Shown here: in pieces, positions 42,547-54,047 of the stretch
How positions within the stretch are numbered: position 1 is the stretch's first letter
How the letters are laid out: the number at the start of each line of letters is the position of its first letter
Origin: Polytrichum commune
Taxonomy: Eukaryota; Streptophyta; Polytrichopsida; Polytrichales; Polytrichaceae
Assembly: GCA_950295325.1 (NCBI GenBank)
Contig: OX485803.1
Location: forward strand, 9,176,001 to 9,240,000
Direction: 5' to 3'
Length of the DNA: 64,000 nt
The notes under the pieces: model-generated
The model's input: only the letters and a program-made list of their open reading frames with translations
What the model was told of the DNA's origin: nothing
Database searches by the model: none
Translations under genes and position numbers: made by a program

Positions 42547-43671
42547 CTTTTCATGGGATAGTACACGTGAAGGTGGTACTAGAGTCTTAGCAGGATTAGA
42601 CAAACTCTATTTGATCGCTAGCTCAATCCCACAACCCTCTTCCCATGTTATCCACTACAAGAATATGGGTAACTCCTCTTTCTCTAATCAGCACCATGTT
42701 TCTTTACTCTTTAATCTTAGCAAGTGCCCTCTTGGCAGATAATTCTGGAAAGTTAATCCTAGATTTTTCCCAGAAGCTAAGGATCCTCTTAACCCTTAAA
42801 GGACAATGCTGCCCCACGGGCTTGGTATTATTTTGGGAGAATCTTGTTCAAAACTTCTACTCCATTGCACCAAATGGGGTTTTTAGAATGCCAAATCGAG
42901 CACCTTAGCAAGATCTATACTTCTTTAGAATAGAGCCTATGTAAATTAATTGGTTAATCATGCTTAAAATGAATTTTAAAAGATATTTTGGGTGTGGTAT
43001 CGGGAAAGCATATGTCCTTTAAGGGTTAAGGCATTGTGGGAAACAATTCCTCCCATAATGCCTTTCTTTCCCATAACTAAGGAAAGTAGTTGGGTACTAA
43101 GAAGAATTTTGTATTGCTAAAGCGGTTGAAGCTCAACTAGAAGAAAATAGACTTAGAAAGCCCCTTGAATTTTGGCAAGTCCAACTTTATTCGGATCCAC
43201 AAAAAAAAGTGAAGTAAGTGGCCATCAAGGATTGTCGGGCTCAACTACAAGTTCTTGTTGATGGAAAAGAAGATGGATGTAGGATTAGGTCTAGAACTAA
43301 ATGGATGGAATTTGAAGATAGAATAAATCAATTTTTTCTCTTAAGTTAAAGAGCATACAACAAGTGGCCTCATTATGGAGTTGTATGATGATGATGGTTG
43401 TCTCCTTGTGGGCAAAGTTGACTTGTGTTTGCAAACTCCACTCCATTCCGGAGGTGGATAGGCAACAAGAGGATTGTGGTGTAGAGTTACTATGTCATAT
43501 TCTAGTAAAATTTTCTAGAGATGCTTAGAAGGTTTTAGAGGCTCCGATCATCAAAGAGGAACTCACAAGTGTAGTGTAGGCATTGGCGAAAGGGGAAAAT
43601 CCAGGATCATATGGACTCACAACTGACTTTTTCAAGACATAATGGAATTTCATGTGTAATGATTTTACAAC
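42547..43671 (+). pseudogene. L1-type endonuclease C-terminus, linker and start of RT
   Basis: Directly after the LTR A target duplication the frame reads FSWDSTREGGTRVLAGLDKL, matching the FTW(S/D)N.R.G..RVLARLDR block of plant L1 endonucleases. It continues to GNSSFSNQHHVSLLF (the normally SDH-containing last motif, here SNQHH, so the catalytic Asp is lost). Decayed linker follows. Around 43550-43660, APIIKEELTSV and GENPGSYGLTTDFFK correspond to the EEI...(K)SPGPDG..(A/T)FF(K) block before RT, with stops in between. The sequence breaks off at 43671. Confidence 0.78.
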
Positions 43672-44632
43672 TGTCACGACCCTTGCTAGCTCCCCTTAAA
43701 TTATCTTCATTGTTTCACAACTCTAGCAGGTGTCACGAGTGCTAACCATGCACATCCCACACTCACGCACGATTAGCTCCCCATACCAACCTCCAAGCTT
43801 ATAGCTTGGTTACCAAACCCTCCTACACATGCATTTAGGACTCTCCCCTTAGTAGGTAGCCAATGATTAGGTGTGGACTTCCAGTCATGTCCATCTAATC
43901 TTGAGTTGATCATCGTGTTGTCGGAGCAACACTTCAACAACCCGAAGCATACTTAGCAAGTTTGCCCCTACGTTGGGCCAACGCCTGTGGAGGCCGCGTT
44001 GTTCTACAGCGGGCGGGGTCGGTTGGCAAAGCCGCCTCCCCATATAAGCCTCTAGGACTTTGGGCGGGGCCCCTACCCCATCATCAAGTAACCTTTTGTC
44101 TCTCTCCTAAGAGTTCGGGTCAGATAGACGTTTTCCCTTAGCCACTCAGATTGGAGCCCCCCAACATCTTCAAACCTCCATAACTTTGTTGTTTGATCTC
44201 CGATTCTATTGAGCAACTAGTCCACTGACATCCATTTTTTGCATAAATGCCAATAGACTCCTCACTTGTCCCATTTGGGCAAGTATTGCAGGAGTTATGA
44301 TTGTCTTAACCTCGGCAATCTTGGGCACCATTCTTGGGTCACTGCTCTCCCACCACATAGCCCCCTTGAGTGTTGGGCGTTGTCCCTACACCTCCCCACT
44401 CAAATTGCCATATCTCCTAGCTCACACCTATGATTGGGGAGTTCTTGAGTATTTTAGAATTCGGATGCCATAAGCTACCCAATGCTCATAGCCTTACCCT
44501 TGTGCCCTAGACTCCATGGGTGGGAGGCATTCTCAACACTTGGGGCCCTCATCCACACTAAGATCACTTGGGCCCTCTCACCTATGTAAATATCAATAAT
44601 CAATCGATAAAATCCTTTTAATTACATATAGG
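43672..44632. repeat. ~0.95-kb dispersed repeat, copy 1, inside the LINE
   Basis: Starts TGTCACGACCCTTGCTAGCT and matches 56,424-57,430 through most of its length (for example TGCATTTRGGACTCTCCCCTTA, TTGATCATCGTGTTGTCGGA, CTCAAATTGCCATATCTCCT). It replaces the RT fingers of the LINE. The start resembles LTRs of Ty3/gypsy elements, but I could not find matching 5-bp flanks or a CA end that works in both copies, so solo LTR is only a possibility. Confidence 0.6.
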
Positions 44633-45098
44633 CATTTGCAAAGGATGTCCTCTGGCCCCTTACCTCTTTATTATGTTTGCGGAAGCCTTTGATGCGGTGG
44701 TTAAGGATGATGTGAGGAGAGGTCTTATTCAAGGAATTTTTCTTCTACACTGCAATACCCAAGAAATTATCATCCAATATGCCGACAACACACCCTTCAC
44801 AGTGAAAGCAAACAATTCTAATGTGGACAACCTTGTTGGGATCATGCACAAGTTTGGACTTGCTTCTGGGTTAATGATTAATTGGACTAAGAGTGTCGCA
44901 TATTGGTGTGATTGCGGCATTCCACCTAGGTGGGTGAGGAAACATCAATGGAAGTGGGCCCTTCCCAGTGACCTTTTTAAACTCCTTGGCACCCCATTTG
45001 GATTACAACTTGACTTAAAGAATATTGATCAACTCATGTTAGGTCAAGTTAAAAAAAATCCAATGCATTGTCACTTGCTGGTAGGACCCTCATTGTGA
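44633..45098 (+). pseudogene. L1-type RT, palm fragment
   Basis: Reads GCPLAPYLFIMFAEAF (RT block 4, from about 44648, one stop-free frame from 44673), then IIIQYADNTPFTV, where the usual YADD is YADN. Next come FGLASGLMINWTKSVA and LFKLLGTPFG, the blocks after the catalytic box. RT blocks 1-3 (about 150 residues) are absent between 43.67 and 44.63 kb, so the insertion was accompanied by a deletion. Later frames (45445-45672, 45922-46317) are open but show no firm family motif. Confidence 0.82.
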
Positions 45099-45679
45099 AC
45101 CAAGTCTTGATGTCGTCTTTGTGGACTTCATGTGGTTTGGGTTGGCTCTAAGGAAGTTCTTGGAAAGGTTAAAGCCTTGCTCCCGAATCACCTTTGCTCT
45201 GGGTTTGAGAACACGGCATGTGCTATAACTGGTTGGGATGACTATGCCATGGCCAAGAAGGTTGGGGACTCAACCTCACCTCGCCATAGGATGCTATGAA
45301 AGCGCCTATGAGTAAGTGGATTGTTCAAGCACTTCACCTTGTTATTCAAACCTGCAAGGTTTCCTAAGGTGTCAAATTAACCAATTACGACCTTCTAGGC
45401 ATGGAAAATGGGGTTCATCTTCTCTCTAGTTATTCTCCCCAACTTTGTCTATCAAAGGCAGTGCCAAGATTTGGCAACACATTGCTCAAGCGTGGAAGGT
45501 GATGGCACATAAAGTTACTTTTCTTTCTCCTTCTTGCAATGAAGACATTTTGCGACTTAACCTTTGGTGGATAATGGAGTATGAGGGCTTGAAATTTGGG
45601 ATTACCATAGATAGAGATTTTTTCTTGTATAAGAAGGGTATTGGATATTTCCGTGATATTTGGGACCCATGACAAAAAT

Positions 45680-47216
45680 AATTTTTTGGAGTGGGAGACT
45701 ACGTGGCATAGATTTGTTTTCCTTGAGGTTTATCATGACTTCTAGCTTAAGTTGACGAAACACTATGGGGTTTCAAAGAGAAGATGATTAACCAACACAA
45801 TGTTCTTCCTACATCACAAGAATGGGTTGGCTTGTACAAATGCCATGCGGACCTCATCCCTAAATGGGTGATTAATGCCGGATATTTTGAATAAGTTTGA
45901 TTTGGGCTAGTACAATTTAGTTTGGAGTTCATGGGAACTTTTCCTAAATTCAAAGTTGGGTCGCAGTACTTTACACTTATGGAGGTGCCACCCAATGCAA
46001 GGACTACAAAAATGGCCATGAAGTTCTTTGGTTGGATGATGTGGGTAAGGGTGGATGTGTTGACTAGAGGTTGTGCTCAAACCAAATTTACTATGATTTT
46101 TGGGAAGTTGGATCAACTCTTCTTTGACCCAACAAGATGGTGGTGGATTGAGGTGATCCCCTTCTTGGCGTACTTTGCTAAGCTTGGTTTTTCTTGGATC
46201 ACTACACAAGTTGCTCTTAAGAAATCAATTCATGGCAAATGGAAGAATGAGATTTCTCCCTCCACTTCTCCTAGTTGTAGTGAATCACATTGTCCTAGTC
46301 ATGTCCCGCAATCATAGAAGCCTCCACCCATTCCGGTGTTTGGCATGCTGCGCCACCACAATCAACAACTTGTTCTTGCACAAGGTGAGTATCAAGCCCT
46401 TGTCCCAAACAAACCTCCTCCGCATGTGCATCATGCATTGGATCATCAACTGGGTTGGTAATATAAGTAGCACCATGCCTTTGCGGGCTTTCAATGTCTT
46501 GCATTGGGGCTTTGGAGGTGTCCTAATGATGTTCATAAAACACAAGAGGAGATGGCATGTTTGGTTGAACGAACCCAAACTACTGAGCATAGGAGAGGCA
46601 TTGATGGCATCGAGAAGGAGTTGAAAAGTGGGGGAGATCGGGGTGCCCAACCCAAACATGTTGGGGTCATCCCACTGGTGAGATTGAGGCAACATTGTAG
46701 ACATTGGAGGGGAGGGGGTAGAAATATTAGGGCCTTAGGTGCCCCCCACATGTTGAGGTCGTCCATCTGTTGCATAGGCCATATGGGAAATGGTGGGGTT
46801 GCACATAATACTAGAAAAAGAAGGGTTGTTGCAAGATGTGTTGTAGGTGAGATGAAAGTGCTCGACTGAGCCACCACCAAGCCTTGCTCCCACATGCCTT
46901 GTATCACATGAACAATAATGTCCATGCTCAATGGTGGTTGGGCCATGGCCCATTGCTGCTCCTGGTTTAGGAGCAGAGCCCTCAACTTTACAACCTCATT
47001 TTACATTGAAGGTTCTTTGGCCATTGATTTTTTTGGAGATGAACATGTTTCTCCTCTTTAGGCTTTTGCTTGTTGGCCTTCTCCATGGTCAACACTTTCG
47101 GCTTCACCCTCACCATACCAACAAATGTTGTAGGAGAAGGGGTTGGGACCTCGGTCTCCTCACTAGCTTCATGTCGTCCTTGTGTTTGCATGAGATTGCC
47201 ATGGTCTCCTCCATTG
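45680..47216. other. Unassigned region with overlapping open frames
   Basis: Frames at 45922-46317 (+), 46175-46624 (+), 46312-46704 (-), 46504-46869 (+) and 46533-46985 (-) overlap on both strands. None shows a domain I recognise. The first may be a LINE C-terminal remnant (FFDPTRWWWIEVIPFLAYFA). The DNA after LTR D (48,852 onward) was adjacent to 47,221 before that insertion. Confidence 0.4.
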
Positions 47217-47221
47217 TATAC

Positions 47222-48846
47222 TGTGAGCCAGGATCACCCTCCACCTTTGATTGCGTCGTGGTCCAGGTGAGGGATCCTCCTTCCACTCTAGTTGTCAGTT
47301 TCCCATGAAAGAGTGCCTCCCCTTCCCTTAGGTAATGAATTGGTGCATGGACACCTTTTCTTTATTATACTGAGACCACAAGTATTAATGAACACTTGAG
47401 TCACACACCAACACAAAGGAAAGAACCACACAATTCTTATACTTACTCTAGTTAACATTAACCTAGTCTACACCCTCTAATGCTGCCCTTAATTGCAGTC
47501 CAACTTCACAGTTCACCAATGCTTGGTTGAGCCCAGCAACTAAGTTTCTGCACCGAAACCAAGGCCGCTAATGGCCCAACACTAATCCATCCCTGGCAGC
47601 TCGCTTCTCTGTCTGCTGGACTGGGGTGCCACAGTATCCGCTTAGGAGCCACCTCCCCTATTCTCGGTCAGTGCCTCCCCTCAACCCGCTGCTTGCCCCT
47701 TCAGCCCAGAAATTCCCTTCCCGATCAACAAGCTTCCCTACTTGGGGCACCCCCCAGACTCACCCTCCGTTGTCAACTTTGAGCTTCGGTAGCGGCAGGA
47801 GAGGATTTCCTCCGATGTTCCCAGCTGCAGGAATCCTCAACAACTCTCAGTCGTCCCCTGCAACTTCGTCCCCAACCTGCCACTAGAGCATCCCTTCTTT
47901 ATTGCTGCCTTGGTCACCCCCGCAGAGCCCTGCCCAGCAACGACTCCCTTTCATGCTCAGACCGAAATACAACTAGACCCCTTCCCTTAGAAATTATGGA
48001 GCTGCAGAATGATAGTCAGGTCGAGCCTTCCCGCCAGGCTTAACGGCACAGAATCGGCTCCAGTGCATCCCATTTTTCACTTCATCACTCACCTCCCCTT
48101 CGCTTCCCTGATTTTTCGCTCGGAGATTGTTTGAAGTGGGACTGATTAGTGCACGACAATTGTGGATCTAACCCCTTAACCCAAAATCGCAACGGGGTAG
48201 GGTATTGACACAGCCATATGAGAATGCGGCACTCGGCCCGTCCCTGGCTGCCTTTCTTCTCCCATCACCTCCCCGTCTGCCAATGCTCATTCCAGCAATT
48301 TGTTTTTGTTGGAGCATTCTCTGCTCGCCCTCGGCCAGCATTGCTCGTCCTGGGACTAGCTCCTTTTCCCCTACCAGATTCGCATTCTCCCCCTCTCCTC
48401 ACTAATGAGACGAGCCCGAGTTTTTTCTTGAGAATTCGGCAATCCTCTTCCCTTGCGGCAGGGCTTCCCCCTGTTCTTCCTGTTGCCTCCTCCTTCTACT
48501 GCCCCGCTCTTCCATCGCACAACATACACCCACAGCCACTGAAACCAAGCCTATCCCCTAAACCCCTGGCCCTCCTAAAATGGGCAGGAGGGGTACCTAA
48601 TACAAACTTTAAAACCTTGGTCCTCTTGCCGTGACTCCAGCACACCTAGCCTAATTTAATCACCCCCCCTTTACTCTAACCATTTCATAACACTAACGCA
48701 CACCATTAGCCTAAGGCTTTAAAATCCAATCCCACTACGAACCTCACTCTTTTTATATTTTGCATAGATAAAATAAAATAAAAAATCACATCCTAATACA
48801 TCCCTAAGGGTTTAGCAACGCATGTGGGCACCATTTTGGGCTCACA
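47222..48846 (-). mobile_element. Solo LTR D (1625 bp), inverted and divergent
   Basis: Read on the minus strand it begins TGTGAGCCCAAAATGGTGCC as LTRs A and C do, and carries the shared ATAAAAAGAGTGA box (plus 48743-48757). The plus-strand left end also starts TGTGAG. It is flanked by TATAC on both sides (47217-47221 and 48847-48851). The middle is pyrimidine-rich on plus and differs from A, B and C. I do not find the 54-aa ORF or an obvious minisatellite. A distant subfamily member. Confidence 0.85.
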
Positions 48847-48851
48847 TATAC

Positions 48852-49502
48852 TCGCATTACAATTTTTTCCCTTTCAACTTCCTTCGATTTCTAAACACCA
48901 TTGTGGTGTCCCTAGAGAACATGCCCTTGACGCCATCCACAATGAGGTTAGGGACCAATTTGCTTTAAGGCTTCGCAGCCTGCATTGCTTTCCTCCAACG
49001 AGGGGCTTCCGACTGCTAGGTGTGACCAGTCACCCTGGCCTCATCCTCCCTTTTGACCCTTGTGCGGTCCTCCTCTTCGTTGTCCTTTACCTCCTCATTG
49101 TCTACCCCCGAGACGGATTGCCAGGATGCATTGCAACAAGAGGCTCAGGTCAACAATGGGGGCGTTTTGAGCAGTTTTTGCAAGTAGATAGTACCTTGCC
49201 CTATCCAATGGGTTCTTTCCTTCCTCGACAATCTCCTCTTGGTAGCTCCCGAGTAGCCAGTCCAAGACATCCATCTTCTTCACCAACACCTTTTAAGTCT
49301 TGTAGAATTGAAAATTGGTTTCCTGAATATATGAGTATATGTTCAACTCAAGCATTTGCACATTTTCTAGGCTTGATTAGTGTAGTGGACGAACAAAAGT
49401 GCCCGATTACGAAGGAGAAAAGAAAGTAACAAGATAGATTGGAGCGGTCGATCCAAACTAAGCAGTGCCTATATAGGTTGACCATCCCAAACTAAATACT
49501 AA
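48852..49502. other. No recognisable gene
   Basis: A frame on plus (to 49429) is open for about 190 codons but starts inside LTR D and shows no domain. It includes REHALDAIHNEVRDQFALRL. No repeat match in the window. Confidence 0.4.
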
Positions 49503-50155
49503 CCCTTTATGAGCCCAAAATGAGTGCTCATATTTGTTTTATGTTTAGAATTTAATTAGAACTGCAATTGGAGTGTTATTGAAACAATCAAAAGTATAAA
49601 AAGAGTGAGGCTTGGTGTGGATTTATGTTTAGGCCTTAAGCCATTTTGTGTGGTGAATTAGAAGCTTAGTGACATTAGGGAGTGTTTTGATTAGAGGAGT
49701 AGTGCTTGATGAGGCAAGGGGAAGTGCCTTTGATTTAATTGTTTGAATTAGAACGTGTTCTTGTTGGTTTAGGGGTTGAAGGGTTAGCGGAGAGGATGAG
49801 GTCCTACTAAGGGGGAGAAGGTTAAGGGGTTGTGATTCGATGCCCTATCTCTCCTCTTCCTCCCTTATCCTCTCTTCTCCTTAAGTTCCCTCTCTTTGCC
49901 TTTTCTTCTCTCTTCTTCAAAATCTTCCTCTCTCTCTCAATGCTCTCTCTCTTTGTCTTTTCACTCTCACCCCTTCCCTCTCTTGTGTGTAGAGGTGTGT
50001 GTGTGGGTTGTGGGTGATACCCAAAGGAGCGTTAGTCATTTGATTGTTAGTCCTTAGTTGTTTAGGCTTATAGTTTAATCTAGTTTGATTTAGTTTAGTT
50101 TGAATGGTGTTTATGGTTTTATGGTGGTTTAGCTAAGTTGAGTATTCACATGCAA

Positions 50156-50420
50156 GGCTTTAGCCAGCCCCTGGACTAAAACGGCAGCTGGGCCGAAGGC
50201 TTAGCCAACCCCTGGACGAGACTGCAGTTGGATTGAAGGCTTAGCCAGCCCCTGGACTAAACGGCAGCTGGGCCGAAGGCTTAGCCAACCCCTGGACGAG
50301 ACTGCAGCTGGGCCAAAGGCTTAGCCAACCCCTGGACGAGACTGCAGCTGGGCCGAAGGCTTAGCCAACCCCTGGACGAGACTGCACCTGGGTTGAAGGC
50401 TTAGCCAGCCACCGGACTGG
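50156..50420. repeat. 40-bp tandem repeat in LTR B, about seven copies
   Basis: Unit GGCTTAGCCAACCCCTGGAC plus GAGACTGCAGCTGGGCCGAA, with anchors near 50156, 50198, 50238, 50278, 50318, 50358 and 50398. Confidence 0.92.
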
Positions 50421-50837
50421 GGTTGAGCAGTCCCGGTCACTGCAGGCGGTTGTTGGGTAGCAACCACAATAAGGAGTGGGAGCCATTTGAACTAGGGCTT
50501 AGGTAGGAGCTGGGTTATGAGTTAAGGGGGGTAGCTAGGTAGAATTTAGGAAGTTAGCGGGGTTAGCATTGGAGTTACAATTAGGAACCCCTTAAGTTGG
50601 AGGTTGTTGACGTTAGGGAGTGAACTTGTGAGTGAATTTAGAAGTGCCTTGCAATAGAGGAATGCTAAGATAGTGATAAGAGAGAGAAGTGTTTTTTTAA
50701 CACTTGTATCCTTATCATGAAATGAATTGATGTGCTAAAATTGATGTAAAGCACCAGGGTGAGTTGTGTGGTTCCCCACAAAGAGGACGGCCTTGGGTGA
50801 CGATTGCGGATTAAGGTATTAGAAATTTAATTGTCAC

Positions 50838-51011
50838 ATGGAGTCGACAAGCCATAGCCTCACGGAGGCTAAGATCACTAATGAGAAGGTCTTGGCTAAT
50901 GTCAAGGTCTCAAGAGGGATATCACTAAGGGCATGTGTAGCCGCGGGGTGGACCCTTGAGAAGGCCAATGCTCTACCTATTCAAAAGGCTAACATCAATA
51001 AAACATCATGA
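50838..51011 (+). CDS. LTR-encoded 57-aa micro-protein (copy B)
   Basis: ATG at 50838 to TGA at 51009-51011. The N-terminus (MESTSHSLTEAKITNEK) is unrelated to copies A and C, apart from M-E and its hydrophilic nature. The core SRGISLRACVAAGWTLEKAN and the tail QKANINKTS match them. Two residues (Lys-Ala) are missing between VA and AGWTLE relative to A, an in-frame change of six bases. Differences from A in the core are largely silent. The position inside the LTR is the same: after the minisatellite and before the hairpin. No homologous family is known to me. Confidence 0.65.
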   Translation: MESTSHSLTEAKITNEKVLANVKVSRGISLRACVAAGWTLEKANALPIQKANINKTS

Positions 51012-51096
51012 TTCTAAGTAAGTTGGGAGTTCATTGAGATGGGAGTTACATTCCATGTTACCGCGAGTTTTGGTATGACACATGTGATTCTCAAAA

Positions 51097-51130
51097 CCAC
51101 CACCCGGACTAGGACGCTTAAGGGTGGTGG
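51097..51130 (+). terminator. Conserved hairpin near the end of LTR B
   Basis: CCACCACCC and GGGTGGTGG form a perfect 9-bp stem over a 16-nt loop (51106-51121), 13 nt before the LTR end. The loop GGACTAGGACGCTTAA is identical in LTR A. The exact function is unknown. Confidence 0.5.
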
Positions 51131-51148
51131 GTTTGGCCTCACACCCTT

Positions 51149-51711
51149 GAACCCCTAAATGTTAAATGTACCATCGCAACATATATAGGCTTTGTCGCTC
51201 CATAGATGTTGAAGATCGTGTCCCAACTGTATGTAATGGTCTTCATCATCTTCAAATAGAAGTCCATCCTCAACTCGTCCATAGGATAATTTGCATATTT
51301 TTCCTCATCGTAGAGGGACTTTTAAGTGCTCAACCCTTCTAAGATTTGGAAGAATTTGTCCAAATTGGACATTATGTTGTCTCCGCACTTCAAGAACTTT
51401 GTTTGGCATACAAGATAAAGGCATAGAACATTGACAACCTTGTTATTTTGTCTTTCAAGGTCAAGTTAATTCCTTTTGCATGGGCAACAATATAGTGAGA
51501 TGTTGTTACAACACAATCCATCTGCAATTTTCTCACAATTTTGTAAACTTGCTACCTATTTTAATGAAGGATATTTCTATCCTTCATTATCCACAACCAC
51601 ACCTCCAACTCCCTCAGCTTGGGACTTGTATACTCAATGAACTTGGAGAGGAAAAGCTCGTAGAATGGGTGCTTATGGAAAGGAGAAGTGGTTCTTTGTT
51701 TTGTCCTTATG
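51149..51711. other. Unassigned region
   Basis: On minus there is a partly open frame (DEEKYANYPMDELRMDFYLK and following, about 51,190-51,330) that looks coding but that I cannot place. No repeat match. Confidence 0.4.
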
Positions 51712-51815
51712 GTTTTTCATGGATCTACTATTGGAAGTCAATAGGGTTTAGGGTTTAGGGTTTAGGATTAGAGATGAGATTGTACAAGCATATACACATA
51801 CACAAAGGCATATGA
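51712..51815 (-). repeat. Copia 3' terminal (LTR) remnant with telomeric insert
   Basis: Matches 56,125-56,215 (GGATC.ACTATTGGAAGTCAATA, AGAGATGAGATT, CATATACACATACACAAAGG) except for an extra 21 bases made of TTTAGGG units. Confidence 0.75.
51744..51766 (+). repeat. Interstitial telomere-type repeat, three TTTAGGG units
   Basis: GGGTTTAGGGTTTAGGG and six more bases of the same phase. Absent from the partner terminal copy at 56.15 kb, where the flanks are directly joined. The heptamer is the plant-type telomeric unit. Confidence 0.85.
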
Positions 51816-52691
51816 CCAACATAGTTCCGACTACTTTGCATTCTTTTATGTTGAGATGCTTGAGGACCTCCTCAATGTAGCTCTTTTGGTTTATGATGAT
51901 GGTACGGGCTTCTCTATTTCTCTCAAATTCCACTCCTAGGCAATATGCGACTTTCCAAAATCGCTCATCTCAAATTCCTTATTGAGCTCCAATTTGAGCC
52001 ACTTAAATTTGGTTACATTGTTTGCCAATAAGGTCAAATCATCCATATAGATGATTGCCACCAACAAATATTCACCCATTTGTTTGATGTACAACGAGTA
52101 ATCCGCTTGGCTCCTTTAAAAACCCTTGTTGATAAAGAACGAGTGGATATGGTTGTACCACACCCTCAGCAATTGTTTGAGCCCGTACAAAGAATTCTTT
52201 GAGTTTGCACATAAGGTGTTCATCCATGTAGATTTCCACCTTCAACGCTCTATTTAAAAACGTTGCCTTTATATTCCTTTGGTGGATCTTCCAATCCCTA
52301 GCCGTTCATATTGTGAGAATGAATATAATGGTGATGAATTTGGTGACGGGGCAAAGATCTCGTTGAAATCCATTCCGACCACTTACTAATATTCATTTGC
52401 TATCAAGCGCGCCTTACGCCTAACAATTTCATCCGATGCATTCTTCTTGGTGTGGAATACCCATTTGCACCCAACACCCTTACGATCATTTAAAAGATTG
52501 GTCAATTCCCACGAATTGTTGGCTATGAACAAGTTGTATTCATCTTGCATTGCGGCCTCATACTTGTTTGCATCTTTGGATCTCAAGGCTTTGCACAAAT
52601 TCGAATGATTATTAAAAAATGCCACATTGCTCCGTTCTTCGCCATGTTGGAGGAGAATGTGACCTTCCACCACTCTCGGGGTAGATGCCAC
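51760..52691 (-). pseudogene. Copia reverse transcriptase
   Basis: Starts with EAAMQDEYNLFIANNSWEL, then GCKWVFHTKKNASDEIVRRK (52386-52550), the N-terminal blocks of copia RT. After stops, SLYGLKQL..VWYNHIH is seen near 52.15 kb. IIYMDDLTLLA follows (YMDD codons at 52039-52050), so the catalytic Asp pair is intact. Then come LELNKEFEMSDFG and REARTIIINQKSYIEEVLKH (51748-51933). The protein is lost after ECKVVGT, where the LTR remnant begins. No RNase H remains. Confidence 0.88.
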
Positions 52692-52795
52692 TTGCTCTTA
52701 AGATATATTTCATTTTTGCCAAATATCTCGACGCGGCCATTATTCTTCACGGGTATTTCGATTGTTTTTTCATTTGCAAATAAGTAATGTCACAC

Positions 52796-53928
52796 TTACT
52801 CTTCACACTTTTCACCATCATCACACGAAAATGATTTGTTAGATTTGTCAACAACGACCACTGTAGGGCCTTCATTTCTTCCACTTGAAAGCATCTTCAA
52901 ATCATTTCCAACACTCGTGCTATCCTCCATGAATACCACATTTCTACTTTTTATGATTTTTTTAGTCCAAAAACACATCAGCCCACAAGTTTTAATTCCC
53001 TTACAATAACCCAAAAACAAACATTTGGTGTCCTTTGTATTGAGTTTACGCCTCTTTTCATCTGGCATCATTATATAGGCAATGCATCCGAAAACACATA
53101 TGTGTGCAATGCAAGGCCTCATGCTGCTCCACGCTTCCTCAAGCACAATGGAGTCCAACACCCTCGTTGGACATCAATTTCGTATGTAAATTGCATTGGC
53201 CACCGTTTCCGCCCAAAATGATTTATGGAGATTTTGAACATGAGGCATGTTTCTCGGCTTCTCCATAATGGTGCAATTCGCACGCTCTACCACTTCGTAT
53301 TATTGAGGCTTATACGGGGTTGAATTTTGCTTCTGAATGCCATGGTCATTTTAAAAACATTCTAATGCCTTGGAAATGTATTTCCCGCCGTTGTCCGACT
53401 GAAATGCCTTGATTTTTGCTCCAATTGCATCTCTACAAGCACCTTAAACTCCTTGAACCTCTCAAAACACTATTCTTTGGACTTCAATGCATACAACCAC
53501 ACCTTCCTCGAGAAATCATCAATGAAAGTCACAAAATATCTTGCACCTCCCATGGATGTGGTCTCCATGAGGCCGCACACGTTGGAATGTACAATCTCTA
53601 AAGGCTTGGTTGCTTGCCTCCCCCCCTCATTCAGAAACGCAACCCTATGTTGTTTGCCTTCAATTCACGCTTCGCAAAATAATGAGGATGTGGGGCACGA
53701 ATGTTTCTCAAGGTTTATGTCACTTATCATATTTTGGAGTGTATAAACACCCTTCATATTCAAACGGCCTAGGCAGTGGTGCCAAAGCCCGAGCGCATCA
53801 TTTCGTATTGGAAATTGCACCAACTTGGTTGCATTCGCTCCGTGCATCATTGTAAAATTCATTTTGTATAAGTTGTCTTTGTGTGACATAATGTAATGGT
53901 TTTGCCGTCGTAAGCTTTTATAATGCAT
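52796..53928 (-). pseudogene. Copia GAG-pre-integrase and integrase
   Basis: 53665-53928 contains LWHHCLGRLNMKGVYTLQNM, the zinc-binding pre-integrase domain (HHCC-like, H and LGH-type motif altered). From about 53.64 kb down, EIVHSNVCGLMETTSMGGAR and YFVTFIDDFSRKVWLYALKS are the first Asp region of the catalytic core. Later pieces are in three frames with stops. 52796-53161 is open and includes HICVFGCIAYIMMPDEKRRK and CLFLGYCKGIK, the C-terminal part, ending in an acidic spacer. Not functional. Confidence 0.85.
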
Positions 53929-54047
53929 TCATTTAGGTTGAATTGTATTTTCAAACTATTGAACACAAATTTGTTCACCAAAAGCAAATTAGCTTATAAC
54001 ATGGGCACGTGGAGTACATCTTTGATGCAAATTTGGTTGATTTTACA

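Larger units (their letters stand above)
36285..45680 (+). mobile_element. Degraded L1-type LINE, split by three insertions
   Basis: Recognisable pieces in order on the plus strand are: endonuclease N-terminal half (36285-36750), a short middle piece (40605-40732), endonuclease C-terminus, linker and RT start (42542-43671), and RT palm onward (44633-45098 and beyond). The gaps are filled by a 3.85-kb element, a solo LTR and a 0.96-kb repeat. The first two carry target duplications in LINE sequence, so the LINE is the oldest layer. Its 3' limit is uncertain; I lose the family resemblance after about 45.7 kb. Confidence 0.75.
49508..51143 (+). mobile_element. Solo LTR B (1636 bp)
   Basis: Starts TATGAGCCCAAAATGAGTGC (one change from TGTGAG) and ends GGCCTCACA. 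It is flanked by CCCTT on both sides (49503-49507 and 51144-51148). It has TATAAAAAGAGTGA at about 49595, CT-rich runs, a 40-bp minisatellite, the micro-ORF and the terminal hairpin in the same order as LTR A, but it is clearly diverged from A and C. Confidence 0.9.

Noticed and set aside
43672-44632. Solo LTR of a Ty3/gypsy element
   Set aside because: The start resembles one, but I could not find a matching target duplication or common CA end in the two copies; kept as an unclassified repeat.
46504-46985. Overlapping plus and minus frames of 120-150 codons as a gene
   Set aside because: No recognisable domain on either strand and no way to choose between them.
48824-49429. 201-codon plus-strand protein
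   Set aside because: The first codons lie in LTR D, which is an insertion; the remainder has no domain and no start of its own.
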